NCBI GenBank assembly: GCA_965223725.1
Contig: CBDCXE010000005.1
Location: 496,001 to 560,000, forward strand
DNA from: CBDCXE01 sp965223725 [NCBI: Nitrospinota bacterium]
GTDB taxonomy: Bacteria; Nitrospinota_A; UBA7883
Direction: 5' to 3'
DNA: 64,000 nt
A program made the translations under genes and the position numbers. Shown here piece by piece: positions 37,254 through 45,199 of the stretch. The notes under the pieces were generated by a model. That model did not search any database. It was not told where the DNA came from and worked only from the letters and a program-made list of their open reading frames with translations. The stretch's first letter is position 1, and the number at the start of each line of letters is the position of its first letter.

Positions 37254-39257
37254 TCAGAAATTATTATTTTTTTGAAGCTCAAGTTTACAATACCCGGTAG
37301 GCTCCGTTCCTTCAACGAAAACCTCTTCAAACGTATCTTCGCATCTGTGTGTGGCCAGTTTGCCTGACTGGCGGTCAATTTTGCGTATGACGATACCTTG
37401 TGGTGGAGTGAACGCCAGTGACGGCTTGTTGCGAAGCGCGCCAGACATGAAATCGGTCCATATAGGCGCCGCTGTCCGCCCCCCGGTTTCGCCACGGCCC
37501 ATGGATCGGTTATCGTCGAACCCTGTCCATACTGTCGCCGCCAGCTGTGGCGTGTATCCGGCGAACCATGCGTCGTTATAGCTGTTGGTTGTGCCTGTTT
37601 TACCCGCCACGTCACGATGGAGCGCCTTGGCGGCTTTCCCGGTGCCGTTCTCTACCACGCCGCGGAGCATGTTTGTCAAAGTAAAGGCGACCTCCGGCCG
37701 GATCGCGTCTCTGATTTTCGGCTTTGCCTTTTCCAGAACTTCACCATCAGAAGTTACAACCGATTCGATAAAATATGGCTTTGAGTATAATCCGTTGTTG
37801 GCGAAGGTGGCGTATGCCGCTGTCAGCTCTATCGGTGTCACCACAGACGCGCCCAGGGCCAGCGACCGCCACTGCGTCAACGGCGACTTTATGCCGAGGC
37901 TGCGCGCGGTATCGATGACCGGTTGTATCCCCACTTTGTCCTGCAGCTTGATCGCGGCCACATTCATGGAGCGCTCCAGCGCCGTCCGGAGCGTGACCGG
38001 ACCATAGAACTTGTTGGAGAAGTTGGACGGCTTCCAGTAGCCTTTGCCGGAACCTCTTTTGTATACGACAGGCGAGTCGATAATGATATCTCCCGGTGAG
38101 AAGCCGGAGTTCAGGGCTGCCAGGTATACAAACGGTTTGAAGGCCGAGCCCGGTTGCCGACGCGCGTAGAGCGCCCTGTTGAACTGCGACTGGGCGAACC
38201 GGGATCCACCAACCATGGCCACGACAGCGCCATCGCTGGGGCGAATAGCGATAAGCGCCGCCTCCACTTGCGCTTCATCCTGATACAGGTTTTTGGCTTT
38301 GATCCGGTTGTTTATAATCATCAGCCCTTTTGTCACCGCGATATCTGCGGCCCTTTGCGCCACTGAATCCAGGGTTGTGGTGACAACCAATCCTTCTCGA
38401 TACACCCGGTCCTCGCCATATGTTTTCAGCAGATGCTGTCGCACATAATCGACGAAATAGGGCGAGAACCAGCGATTCTGCTCTTTTTCCACCAGACGCA
38501 CAGGCTTATTCTGAGTGGCTTTCTTTTCCTCCTCTGTGATGTTGCCGACTGCGCCCATTCGGCCCAGCACTATATCCCTCCTTCGTTTTGCCAGGTCTGG
38601 GTTAACAAAGGGTGAATAACGCGATGGCGCCTGCGGCAATCCTGCAATAAGCGCCGCTTCCTCCAGGTTCAGGTCGGGCGCCGATTTGCCGAAATATATC
38701 CGGGCGGCCGACTCCACACCATATGCCCCCGACCCCAGGTATATCTGGTTGGCGTACAGTTCAAAAATTTCCCGTTTGGTGTACTGCTTCTCGATCTGTA
38801 TGGCCAGCAGCGCCTCTCTGATTTTTCTTATCACATGTTTTTGCGGTGTCAGGAACAGTTGGCGAGTTAACTGCTGGGTGATGGTGGAGCCGCCTTGGGC
38901 CATCCTTCCTTTGCGGATATCGATCAGAAGCGCGCGCAGTATGCTCATGAGGCGGACACCCTTGTGTTGGAAAAATTGTGTATCTTCGGTGGCGATTATC
39001 GCTTGTTTCAGCTTTTCCGGAATCTCATCAAACGAAATCCAGATTCTTTTCTCCTTGTAAAGCTCCGCTATTTTTCGACCATCTTTGTCCAGGATGCTGG
39101 TCACGACATTAGGTTTGTAGTCCTCCAGCCGATTAATTTCTGGCAGATCGTTATGCATGGCAAAGGTGAGGCCTAGGACTATACCAGCGCAAATCGCCAC
39201 AACCACCAGCAATGATAGAAGTAAAGGACGGCGGGTAATCGGCTTTTTACTACTCAT
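37254..39257 (-). CDS. class A penicillin-binding protein 1A
   Basis: A 667-residue bifunctional peptidoglycan synthase. It has an N-terminal membrane anchor (about 10-31), a GT51 glycosyltransferase with ATEDTQFFQHKGV and QGGSTITQQLTRQLFL, and a transpeptidase with the catalytic SxxK in GSAFKPFVYLAALNSG, SMN-type motif ERSMNVAAIKL, and KTGTTNSYNDAWFAGY. It acts in the periplasm in cell-wall growth. Confidence 0.96.
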   Translation of the reverse strand: MSSKKPITRRPLLLSLLVVVAICAGIVLGLTFAMHNDLPEINRLEDYKPNVVTSILDKDGRKIAELYKEKRIWISFDEIPEKLKQAIIATEDTQFFQHKGVRLMSILRALLIDIRKGRMAQGGSTITQQLTRQLFLTPQKHVIRKIREALLAIQIEKQYTKREIFELYANQIYLGSGAYGVESAARIYFGKSAPDLNLEEAALIAGLPQAPSRYSPFVNPDLAKRRRDIVLGRMGAVGNITEEEKKATQNKPVRLVEKEQNRWFSPYFVDYVRQHLLKTYGEDRVYREGLVVTTTLDSVAQRAADIAVTKGLMIINNRIKAKNLYQDEAQVEAALIAIRPSDGAVVAMVGGSRFAQSQFNRALYARRQPGSAFKPFVYLAALNSGFSPGDIIIDSPVVYKRGSGKGYWKPSNFSNKFYGPVTLRTALERSMNVAAIKLQDKVGIQPVIDTARSLGIKSPLTQWRSLALGASVVTPIELTAAYATFANNGLYSKPYFIESVVTSDGEVLEKAKPKIRDAIRPEVAFTLTNMLRGVVENGTGKAAKALHRDVAGKTGTTNSYNDAWFAGYTPQLAATVWTGFDDNRSMGRGETGGRTAAPIWTDFMSGALRNKPSLAFTPPQGIVIRKIDRQSGKLATHRCEDTFEEVFVEGTEPTGYCKLELQKNNNF

Positions 39258-39273
39258 CTAAATCTGGTCAATT

Positions 39274-40018
39274 TTAAATATTTAATGTGCGTCCACCATC
39301 AATGATTATCGTTTGGCCGGTGATATAGTCCGCATTTGCCAGAAACAGAACCGCTGACGCTATGTCGACTGTAGAGCCAAACCTGGCCAAAGGAATGCGA
39401 CTTACAATTTCTTCTTTTTCTTTTTCGCTCATTCCCTCCACAGGCTCTAGAATAGCGCCCGGCGCGATGGAGTTTACTGTGATATCAGGCGCAAGTTCAA
39501 CGGCCAACTGCTTTGTCAACGATACTAGCGCGGCTTTGGAGACCGTATATGGGGTAAACCCAACCCGTGGGTATTTGGCGAATATATCAACAATATTTAT
39601 AATCCTGCCATGTCCAGATTTCCGTAAAAGTTCAGCCGCGGTGGCTGACAATATCATCGGCGCGGTAACATGCATATGATAATACCTATCCATATCATCG
39701 GCTGTGAGTTTTTCAATCTCTGTTTTACCAAATAGCGATGCGTTATTTACCAGCATATCTAGCCGTCCAAACTTTTCCGATACATCGTTGATCAACGGCT
39801 CACAGGTTTTTCTATCGGCCAAATTGGTTCTAAATATAAAGGCTGAATGGTCTCCATGCTGCTGGCGTATTTCATCCGCCAGCATTGTCGCCCTCATCCA
39901 TGGATTTGTGGCAATGGATAGCCACCGCATATCCGTTTCCCGCCAGCTCCCGGGCGATTGCGGCGCCAAGCCGGAGGGCCGATCCGGTGACCAGCGCCAC
40001 AGGTTTATTGATAATCAT
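39274..40018 (-). pseudogene. short-chain dehydrogenase/reductase, frameshifted
   Basis: Two overlapping reading frames together make one SDR. The first starts at ATG 40018 (MIINKPVALVTGSALRLGAA) with the cofactor motif TGSALRLG and ends at a TGA at 39872-39874. The second (from about 39880 down to 39274) continues with LADEIRQQHGDHSAFIF, NNASLFG and the catalytic YTVSK. A single-base shift near 39875-39890 separates them. The TGSALRLG motif is typical of pteridine-reductase-like SDRs (FolM/PTR1 style). It is either a recent pseudogene or a sequencing error. Confidence 0.75.
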
Positions 40019-40133
40019 AATAAATTGATGTTACCGGCAAAATGGCGGAATGTCTATTTGGTAGTATATATAGACTGGCCCGACAAGCAGACCACATGTT
40101 GTATTGCGCCAATGCGGCAGGCCTCGGCCTCAC

Positions 40134-40190
<57 letters not shown>

Positions 40191-40332
40191 AAGCAAAATT
40201 TCCATTTCTCCCGTTTGCTTCCTTGCTCTATATATTACTATAAATGACTAGAATACAGTGAGTTTTCTTTACCAGCCCTGAGATTATTTTCGATCCCTTT
40301 CTTCTGAATACTCTTCATTTCGTTTGATTTTA

Positions 40333-40386
40333 GGGGGAATATGGGGGGTAAAAACACGTCTCGAAAGTTACCCCCCATATTCCCCC
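40333..40386. repeat. 19-bp perfect inverted repeat at the left end of the element
   Basis: Arms at 40333-40351 (GGGGGAATATGGGGGGTAA) and 40368-40386 pair perfectly around a 16-base spacer. It lies about 55 bp before ssb and about 140 bp inside the element. It could act as an operator, a single-strand hairpin for replication, or a recombinase/excisionase arm site. Confidence 0.8.
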
Positions 40387-40441
40387 CATTCACATAAATA
40401 AATAAGAAAGCATATTCATGTGAACGAAAGGATAAGACTCT

Positions 40442-40842
40442 ATGTACAACCGCATAATCATCGCAGAAATCTTACCCGTGATCCAGAGATCGCTACCCTT
40501 CCAGATGAATCAAATGTGACTAAGTTTTCTTTGGCTGGAAACACCAAATTTAAACAGCCAAACGGCGATACGAAAACAGAAACTCTCTTTGTCGATGTGC
40601 AAGTCTATGGCTCCCGCGCTAAGCCCTGCAAAGAATACCTTTGCAAAGGACATCCGGCGCTTGTGGAGGGCCGGCTTCGTGAGTACACGTGGGAGAGGGA
40701 AGGCGTAAAACATCGCCGTATGGAAATAGTAGCCAGCCATGTTGTATTCCTTCCAGGTGGAAAACGTATTGATCAGGCTGAAAGCGATGCTCCAGACGAG
40801 GGTGAGTCTGAAGTAGAGCTCTCTGCAGACAACGGTGACTAA
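40442..40842 (+). CDS. ssb: single-stranded DNA-binding protein, with one-base deletion near the start
   Basis: An OB-fold SSB: NLTRDPEIATLPDESNVTKF, TLFVDVQVYGSRAKPCKEYL and LVEGRLREYTWEREG are family core. The normal start MYNRIIIAGN is visible at ATG 40442 after AAAGGA, but the DNA reads GCAGAAATC where GCAGGAAATC would keep frame, so one G is missing at about 40464. The rest is in the +1 frame, which opens at a GTG at 40420 and would give a wrong first strand. The acidic C-terminal tail is present but lacks the usual DDDIPF end. Confidence 0.75.
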
Positions 40843-40909
40843 TAATTTTTCCCAGCAATACGGTTTCAATTCCCTCCCCATTAATTCTATGCGTTGAAGT
40901 TTATATAGC

Positions 40910-41371
40910 ATGACATCCGCCGACGAAATAATCCCAATAGATGTAAGCGAACTCGCCAAAAAATACGGTTTGTCAGAGGGCGCCACCCGAGAAGTTATCG
41001 AGCAGGCCGTTTCGGCTGCTCTTACAAATCGATTCCACTACGAAATAGAAGGCGCCTTTAATGACGATGACTCATTCGAGATTTGGACTTTTCGCGAAAT
41101 TGCAGGAGAAGTGATTGTTGATCATTTACAAGGCATCCCGAAGGATTCACGTAATGCGGTCAAGAAAGCAATCGAACACGCCCTTCACGAACGCTCGACC
41201 CTGGGCGATTTAGAGATGTACGGGAGCATGGCCAACACTCTCGTGTATGGAGAAATTACGAAGTTCGGATGGAAAGGTGATTTGATAGTGGAGATTGAAA
41301 ATGACTTGCAAGGGAACATCATCGGAACGTGCTCAATCAGGCGCCAGCCTCCGCTTGAGCGTGGTGGGTAG
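40910..41371 (+). CDS. mobile-element protein with NusA-N-like sequence, 3' end at IS boundary
   Basis: A 153-residue protein. SEGATREVIEQAVSAALTNR, followed by FHYEIEGAFNDDDSFEIWTF, looks like the start of NusA N-terminal domains (a helix then a strand pair). This similarity is by eye only. The stop codon (41369-41371) includes the first base of the IS, so the natural C terminus may have been lost. No clear ribosome site precedes the ATG. It lies between ssb and the IS. Confidence 0.55.
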   Translation: MTSADEIIPIDVSELAKKYGLSEGATREVIEQAVSAALTNRFHYEIEGAFNDDDSFEIWTFREIAGEVIVDHLQGIPKDSRNAVKKAIEHALHERSTLGDLEMYGSMANTLVYGEITKFGWKGDLIVEIENDLQGNIIGTCSIRRQPPLERGG

Positions 41372-41432
41372 GGTTCTACACTGAACTTCCGGACACATCA
41401 AAAAAGGTCGATAATGGCCGTGGAGGTGTGTT

Positions 41433-41720
41433 ATGCAACAACGAAGAAAATACTCTGATGAGTTTAAATTAGAGGCGGTTAATCTGGCTAATCAATCAGG
41501 CGTCTCTCTAAAACAGGTGGCTGAAGAACTGGGTATAAACCCTGGCATGCTGGGCCGTTGGCGAAAAGAGCTGGGCGAACATGGAGACAAGGCTTTCATG
41601 GGAAAAGGCAAAGCCAGAGATGAAGAAATGGCTGCTCTGAAGAGAGAGTTGGCCAGGGTGAAAAAGGAACGGGATTTTTTAAAAGAAGCGGCGGCGTTCT
41701 TCGCGAAGGAATCGAAATGA
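41433..41720 (+). CDS. IS3-family OrfA
   Basis: A 95-residue protein with a helix-turn-helix (RRKYSDEFKLEAVNLANQSG, then LKQVAEELGINPGMLGRWRK) and a leucine-zipper-like C-terminal helix (ALKRELARVKKERDFLKEAA). It binds the IS ends. Its stop overlaps the orfB start (ATGA), where a -1 ribosomal shift usually makes the OrfAB transposase. Confidence 0.92.
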   Translation: MQQRRKYSDEFKLEAVNLANQSGVSLKQVAEELGINPGMLGRWRKELGEHGDKAFMGKGKARDEEMAALKRELARVKKERDFLKEAAAFFAKESK

Positions 41721-42586
41721 AGTATCGGATGATTGATCGTTGCCGCGATGCTTTTCCCGTACGTATGATGTGTCGTCATCTTGACGTGTCACCCAGCGGC
41801 TATTATGAATGGCGTGGACGAGGTCCAAGTAACCGGGCAATAGCCAATCATGCCCTGTTCAAGCAAATAAAAGCGCTACACAAGGAAAGTGACGGCGTCC
41901 TGGGTGCGCCACGTATCTGGGAGGAACTGCAGTACCAGGGTATACCCTGCGGTATTAATCGAGTTGCTCGACTGATGGGCGCCAATAAGCTGCAAGGCAT
42001 CCCACAGAAAAAGCGCTGGAAAAAGAAAGATGTGGGTCAGCGGCCAGCAGACATCTGTAATCACCTGGACCGCGATTTCACGGCAGATCAGGCCAATACC
42101 AAATGGGTTACGGATATTACCTATATTCGCACCGGAGAAAACTGGCTTTACCTGTGTGTCGTCATCGATCTGTTTTCAGGTATTGTGGTTGGCTGGTCGA
42201 TGAACCACCGCCAGACGCGTGATCTGGTCATCCAGGCGGTATTGATGGCTTTATGGCATCGAAAAAATCATGAACCTGTCATTTTGCATTCAGATCGAGG
42301 CTGCCAGTTTACCAGTGATGAATACCAGCGGTTCCTGAAAGGCCATAACCTGATCTGTAGTATGAGCGCTGTCGGTAGCTGTGCTGACAATGCAGCTTGT
42401 GAAGGCTTCTTTGGGATGCTGAAACGGGAACGGATTAATCGTCGATATTACAGGACAAGATCTGAGGCCAGGGCCGATATTTTTGACTATATCGAACGGT
42501 TCCATAATCCGAGGAAAAGACGGCAGCTTGAAATGAATCAACAGAAGCAATTAAACTTAACTAAACTGTCCGGGAAAATGGTGTAA
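41717..42586 (+). CDS. IS3-family transposase OrfB
   Basis: A 289-residue DDE integrase-fold transposase. It has the N-terminal HTH_21 segment (GYYEWRGRGPSNRA), catalytic Asp in WVTDITYI, second Asp in LHSDRGCQFTS and Glu in DNAACEGFFGMLKRERI. The frame appears intact and ends inside the right inverted repeat. It could still be active. Confidence 0.93.
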   Translation: MKYRMIDRCRDAFPVRMMCRHLDVSPSGYYEWRGRGPSNRAIANHALFKQIKALHKESDGVLGAPRIWEELQYQGIPCGINRVARLMGANKLQGIPQKKRWKKKDVGQRPADICNHLDRDFTADQANTKWVTDITYIRTGENWLYLCVVIDLFSGIVVGWSMNHRQTRDLVIQAVLMALWHRKNHEPVILHSDRGCQFTSDEYQRFLKGHNLICSMSAVGSCADNAACEGFFGMLKRERINRRYYRTRSEARADIFDYIERFHNPRKRRQLEMNQQKQLNLTKLSGKMV

Positions 42587-42880
42587 AACCCATAGCTCGT
42601 AGATTAGTTCAGGTTGGCTCTGGGATTTGCGAATGGCGACAAACGCCATCCACAATACATCCCAAAGCCTGCCAGACTCGTCCTGGTGTGCCTGTCGTTC
42701 GCTATCCTCATCGGACCACGTAACGCAGTCTTCCCAGACCGCGCGGGTTATGGCGACGGGCCATCTGAAGCCGGCTTCTTTTGCCGTTTCGGTTACATCC
42801 ACCAACACACCGTCGGCGATAGCCTGGGCGCGGGTGTAGCTATAGATCACGTCTCCGAAGATATCGGATAGTTCATTCAT
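42557..42880 (-). pseudogene. DUF6573 protein, truncated by the IS
   Basis: The first 96 or so residues (MNELSDIFGDVIYSYTRAQA, then IADGVLVDVTETAKEAGFRW and RQAHQDESGRLWDVLWMA) match the DUF6573 family common on plasmids and conjugative elements. At 42591 the frame enters the IS and ends in IS-coded residues. The family's C-terminal part is not found on the other side of the IS, so it was deleted. Function of the family is unknown. Confidence 0.75.
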
Positions 42881-43045
42881 AACATTCCCCTTCGATGCCG
42901 GTCTCTGGCAATAGAAGTGCCATCGGCGCTGCCCCGCCAGAGACCGTGGATAAACACGATCCCCAGCGATACCGGGGAATTTATAATGGGAGCTTACAGA
43001 CGCATATTAAACGCCCGTAAACTACCAAGCCTTGCTAACGACCTA
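42881..43045 (-). promoter_or_regulatory. structured leader before the DUF6573 gene
   Basis: In the minus-strand transcript, CCCCGGTATCGCTGGGG-like pairing near 42965-42990 is followed by a perfect 9-bp stem GGTCTCTGG / CCAGAGACC (42900-42908 and 42937-42945). The second hairpin ends 15 bases from the start region. Such a leader could control translation; no terminator-type U-run is seen. Confidence 0.4.
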
Positions 43046-43507
43046 TCAGGACGCAACCGCTTCATGTTGAGCCGAGGCATCATATATGGCGTTGGCAAAT
43101 ACGCAATGATCACCGTGGGAGAAGTAGACTTTTACTTTCATTCCCTTGGCGAGATCAGTTTCGATCCTCGTCGAACCTGTGACTTTGTACCACTGGTCGC
43201 GAATTCTGAATCTTTCGCCGTCACCTCTCACCGCGGCTATGTAACCGGTGGTGATGTTCCTGTCGGAACCGTTGGCGGACGGTTTTTCAACCGGGACGTG
43301 ATCGTCGGACTCGGTATTTTCCGATTCGCCGGTGTCGGCGGTTTCATCGGAATCGGCCGGGTCGTTAACGTGTGCCTCGGTGGGATTCTCTGCGCTGCGT
43401 TCGTCCTCAACGCGCGAGATGAGCTCTTCAACAAGCCCATCGAGCGTGCTAGCCAGGAGTTCCCTCAGCTCGGACTCTGTGATGTTGATGATTTTTTCTT
43501 TTTCCAT
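43046..43507 (-). CDS. hypothetical element protein, acidic with small C-terminal domain
   Basis: A 153-residue protein. Residues 1-40 form a charged helix (ESELRELLASTLDGLVEELI), 40-85 an acidic disordered linker, and 86-145 a compact beta-rich domain (GYIAAVRGDGERFRIRDQWY, then KGMKVKVYFSHGDHCVFANA) that looks like a small barrel, perhaps OB-like. A strong AAGGAGAAGG ribosome site precedes ATG 43507. A longer plus-strand frame across the same bases is its shadow. No family recognised. Confidence 0.65.
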   Translation of the reverse strand: MEKEKIINITESELRELLASTLDGLVEELISRVEDERSAENPTEAHVNDPADSDETADTGESENTESDDHVPVEKPSANGSDRNITTGYIAAVRGDGERFRIRDQWYKVTGSTRIETDLAKGMKVKVYFSHGDHCVFANAIYDASAQHEAVAS

Positions 43508-43990
43508 GATCCTTCTCCTTAAAAAGGCGCGCGAGCCCCCTTTAAAAGGAGGGAATTCCCCGTAAGGGACCGCGCTGCTAAAAATTGCGGCCCCCTATGG
43601 GCCAGATGAACTGTTACCGCGGAGAATCCGCGTTACCGCCGTCTTGGAAAACGGCCTTTTACATTGGAATGATTCCCTGCATGCAGACTAATGCGTACGA
43701 ATGCGCATCATGCGCAACGCAGGTAGTTATGAAGTTTGTCCCGGATATAATCCAGGAGTTTATTGGAAGACGCTAACCCGCCGGTCAGCCGTAGACGCAC
43801 GGGGCTATAACCCGTGGACTTAGTCTTCGGAACGAGTCCGAAGAGTGCTCATGAAGAGCGAAAATAATGATTAAATTATACCGTAAATCCAGGGGGATGA
43901 CACAATTAATTAACACTACTTTGTTAATGGTATGATAATTCAAGATACCAATAGAGGGTATGGATACTTTTTATACAGAAAGGAAATAGA
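43508..43990 (-). other. 483-bp non-coding region rich in stem-loops
   Basis: Read on the minus strand as the leader of the 43507 gene, it contains a run of hairpins: CTTCGGA-5-TCCGAAG, CACGGG-7-CCCGTG (43796-43862), GCCGT-8-ACGGC, CGCGGA-3-TCCGCG (43619-43660), and a last GC-rich stem followed by CTTTTT (43525-43550) just before the ribosome site. A plus-strand 63-codon frame (43585-43776) is possible but unsupported. Upstream of DUF429 (43900-43990), ATTAAC-8-GTTAAT and ATACC-7-GGTAT repeats flank a possible TATGATAAT box. Confidence 0.45.
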
Positions 43991-44725
43991 ATGAAAATAG
44001 TTGGAATTGATCTGGCATGGCAAAGCGAGAAAAATACCACTGCTCTGGCCATAGGTGAATTAGAGGGAAATATATTTCAAATATGTGAAATATATCACTC
44101 ATTATCAAGCCTTGACGCGATCAAAAATATAATCAATTGTGAACATAACGTTCAAGGAGTATCGATTGATGCGCCTCTCGTAATTAACAATCACTCAGGT
44201 CAACGAACATGTGAAAATGAACTAGGCAAGGAATATGGAGGCCGCAAGGCTTCATGCCATACATCTAATACTAAACTCTATCCAAATTCACGTAGCGTGG
44301 CTCTTTCTAATTATTTACTGGGAAAGTATTTCAACCACCTTGGAAAACCCAATAGCGAGAAGTGGCAAATAGAATGTTACCCGCATCCAGCGCTCATTGA
44401 AATATTTGGTCTTTACGAAAGATTATCTTATAAGAAGGGTGCAGTTTCAGAAAGGAAACAAGGCCAAATAAATTATTCAAATTACATAAGAGAACTAACG
44501 AATTCAAAAGTTTTGAAATTGAAGATTGATACTTTAGCAGAACAATATCTAATTGAAGAAAGTATCCAAGCAAATTCTGGATCTAAGGTAAAGGAAAACG
44601 AAGATGCCTTGGATTCAATAATGTGCGCTTATATTGGAGCATTGTATGCTATCTCGGTTCCACATAAGACCTTTGGCACTATTGAGGCAGGCTATATTTA
44701 TGTGCCCAAACAGCAATGTATCTGA
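43991..44725 (+). CDS. DUF429 protein (predicted RNase H-like fold)
   Basis: A 244-residue protein. The start MKIVGIDLAWQSEKNTTALA and the inner VQGVSIDAPLVINN and ENEDALDSIMCAYIGALYA carry acidic residues at the positions expected for an RNase H-like nuclease fold, as predicted for DUF429. The coding sequence is clearly more AT-rich than its surroundings, suggesting separate acquisition. A good ribosome site (AAAGGAAATAG) precedes ATG. It sits alone as cargo in the element; a defence or nucleic-acid role is possible but not shown. Confidence 0.75.
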   Translation: MKIVGIDLAWQSEKNTTALAIGELEGNIFQICEIYHSLSSLDAIKNIINCEHNVQGVSIDAPLVINNHSGQRTCENELGKEYGGRKASCHTSNTKLYPNSRSVALSNYLLGKYFNHLGKPNSEKWQIECYPHPALIEIFGLYERLSYKKGAVSERKQGQINYSNYIRELTNSKVLKLKIDTLAEQYLIEESIQANSGSKVKENEDALDSIMCAYIGALYAISVPHKTFGTIEAGYIYVPKQQCI

Positions 44726-44995
44726 CTATTGCTTCACTCGGATATCAAGAAGCGCGGTTAATCCGTCATTCTGCTTTTTGTTAGAGGTGGTCCGCATTTA
44801 TGCTCTTGACTGCCGAGCGGCATGCTTAAGGTGGTCAACTGTAATCTTGAATATGACGTCTCTGGAGAGGCGGATGTTTTTGTTACTGGCGATAAGTCAA
44901 TGCTTTGCCTGGGGGATATAAAAATGTTAAAATTATCTCCTTAAAGAATTTTTGGAAATTTATTAATGGATCGCACAGAAAAGAGTAAATAAGTT

Positions 44996-45181
44996 ATGGA
45001 TGATTCGACTTTTATGGCCCTGTTTTTCTGGGGAGCGATAGCGTTTGGGGTCATCGTTACTTTGGCGGCTCATCTTCTACATCTGGGCCACATGGTGAGT
45101 TACGACGATGACCCACCGGGTTATGGAGCCGGAGAAAGTCCATCTGTAAGCGGTGGTCGATATGGACTTGATCACGATTGA
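44996..45181 (+). CDS. small membrane protein, 61 residues
   Basis: One hydrophobic segment (about 6-30, LFFWGAIAFGVIVTLAAHLL) followed by an acidic, Gly-rich tail (DDDPPGYGAGESPS). It lies between DUF429 and the end of traG, convergent with traG by 18 bp. No strong ribosome site. Unrecognised; possibly an element accessory such as entry exclusion, but that is only a position-based guess. Confidence 0.45.
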   Translation: MDDSTFMALFFWGAIAFGVIVTLAAHLLHLGHMVSYDDDPPGYGAGESPSVSGGRYGLDHD

Positions 45182-45199
45182 CCACTTTAGGTAATTATT

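Larger units (their letters stand above)
41371..42591 (+). mobile_element. IS3-family insertion sequence, first copy
   Basis: About 1.22 kb with orfA and orfB in the IS3 arrangement. Ends are imperfect inverted repeats of about 25 bp: GGGTTCTACACTGAACTTCC (left) against GGGTTTTACACCATTTTCCC (right, complement), both continuing GGACA. No target-site duplication is visible (left flank ends GGTA, right flank starts ATAG). It is unrelated in its ends to the IS in traC. Confidence 0.8.

Noticed and set aside
40321-40400. The inverted repeat as a CRISPR unit
   Set aside because: Only one pair of arms exists; there are no regularly spaced direct repeats.
42917-43522. 201-codon plus-strand frame
   Set aside because: It is the mirror of the minus-strand gene 43046-43507, which has a strong ribosome site and sensible composition; the plus-strand product is Gly/Phe-rich and starts poorly.
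43585-43776. 63-codon plus-strand frame with three cysteines
   Set aside because: It lies wholly inside the stem-loop region, has no ribosome site and no recognisable family; kept only as a remark.
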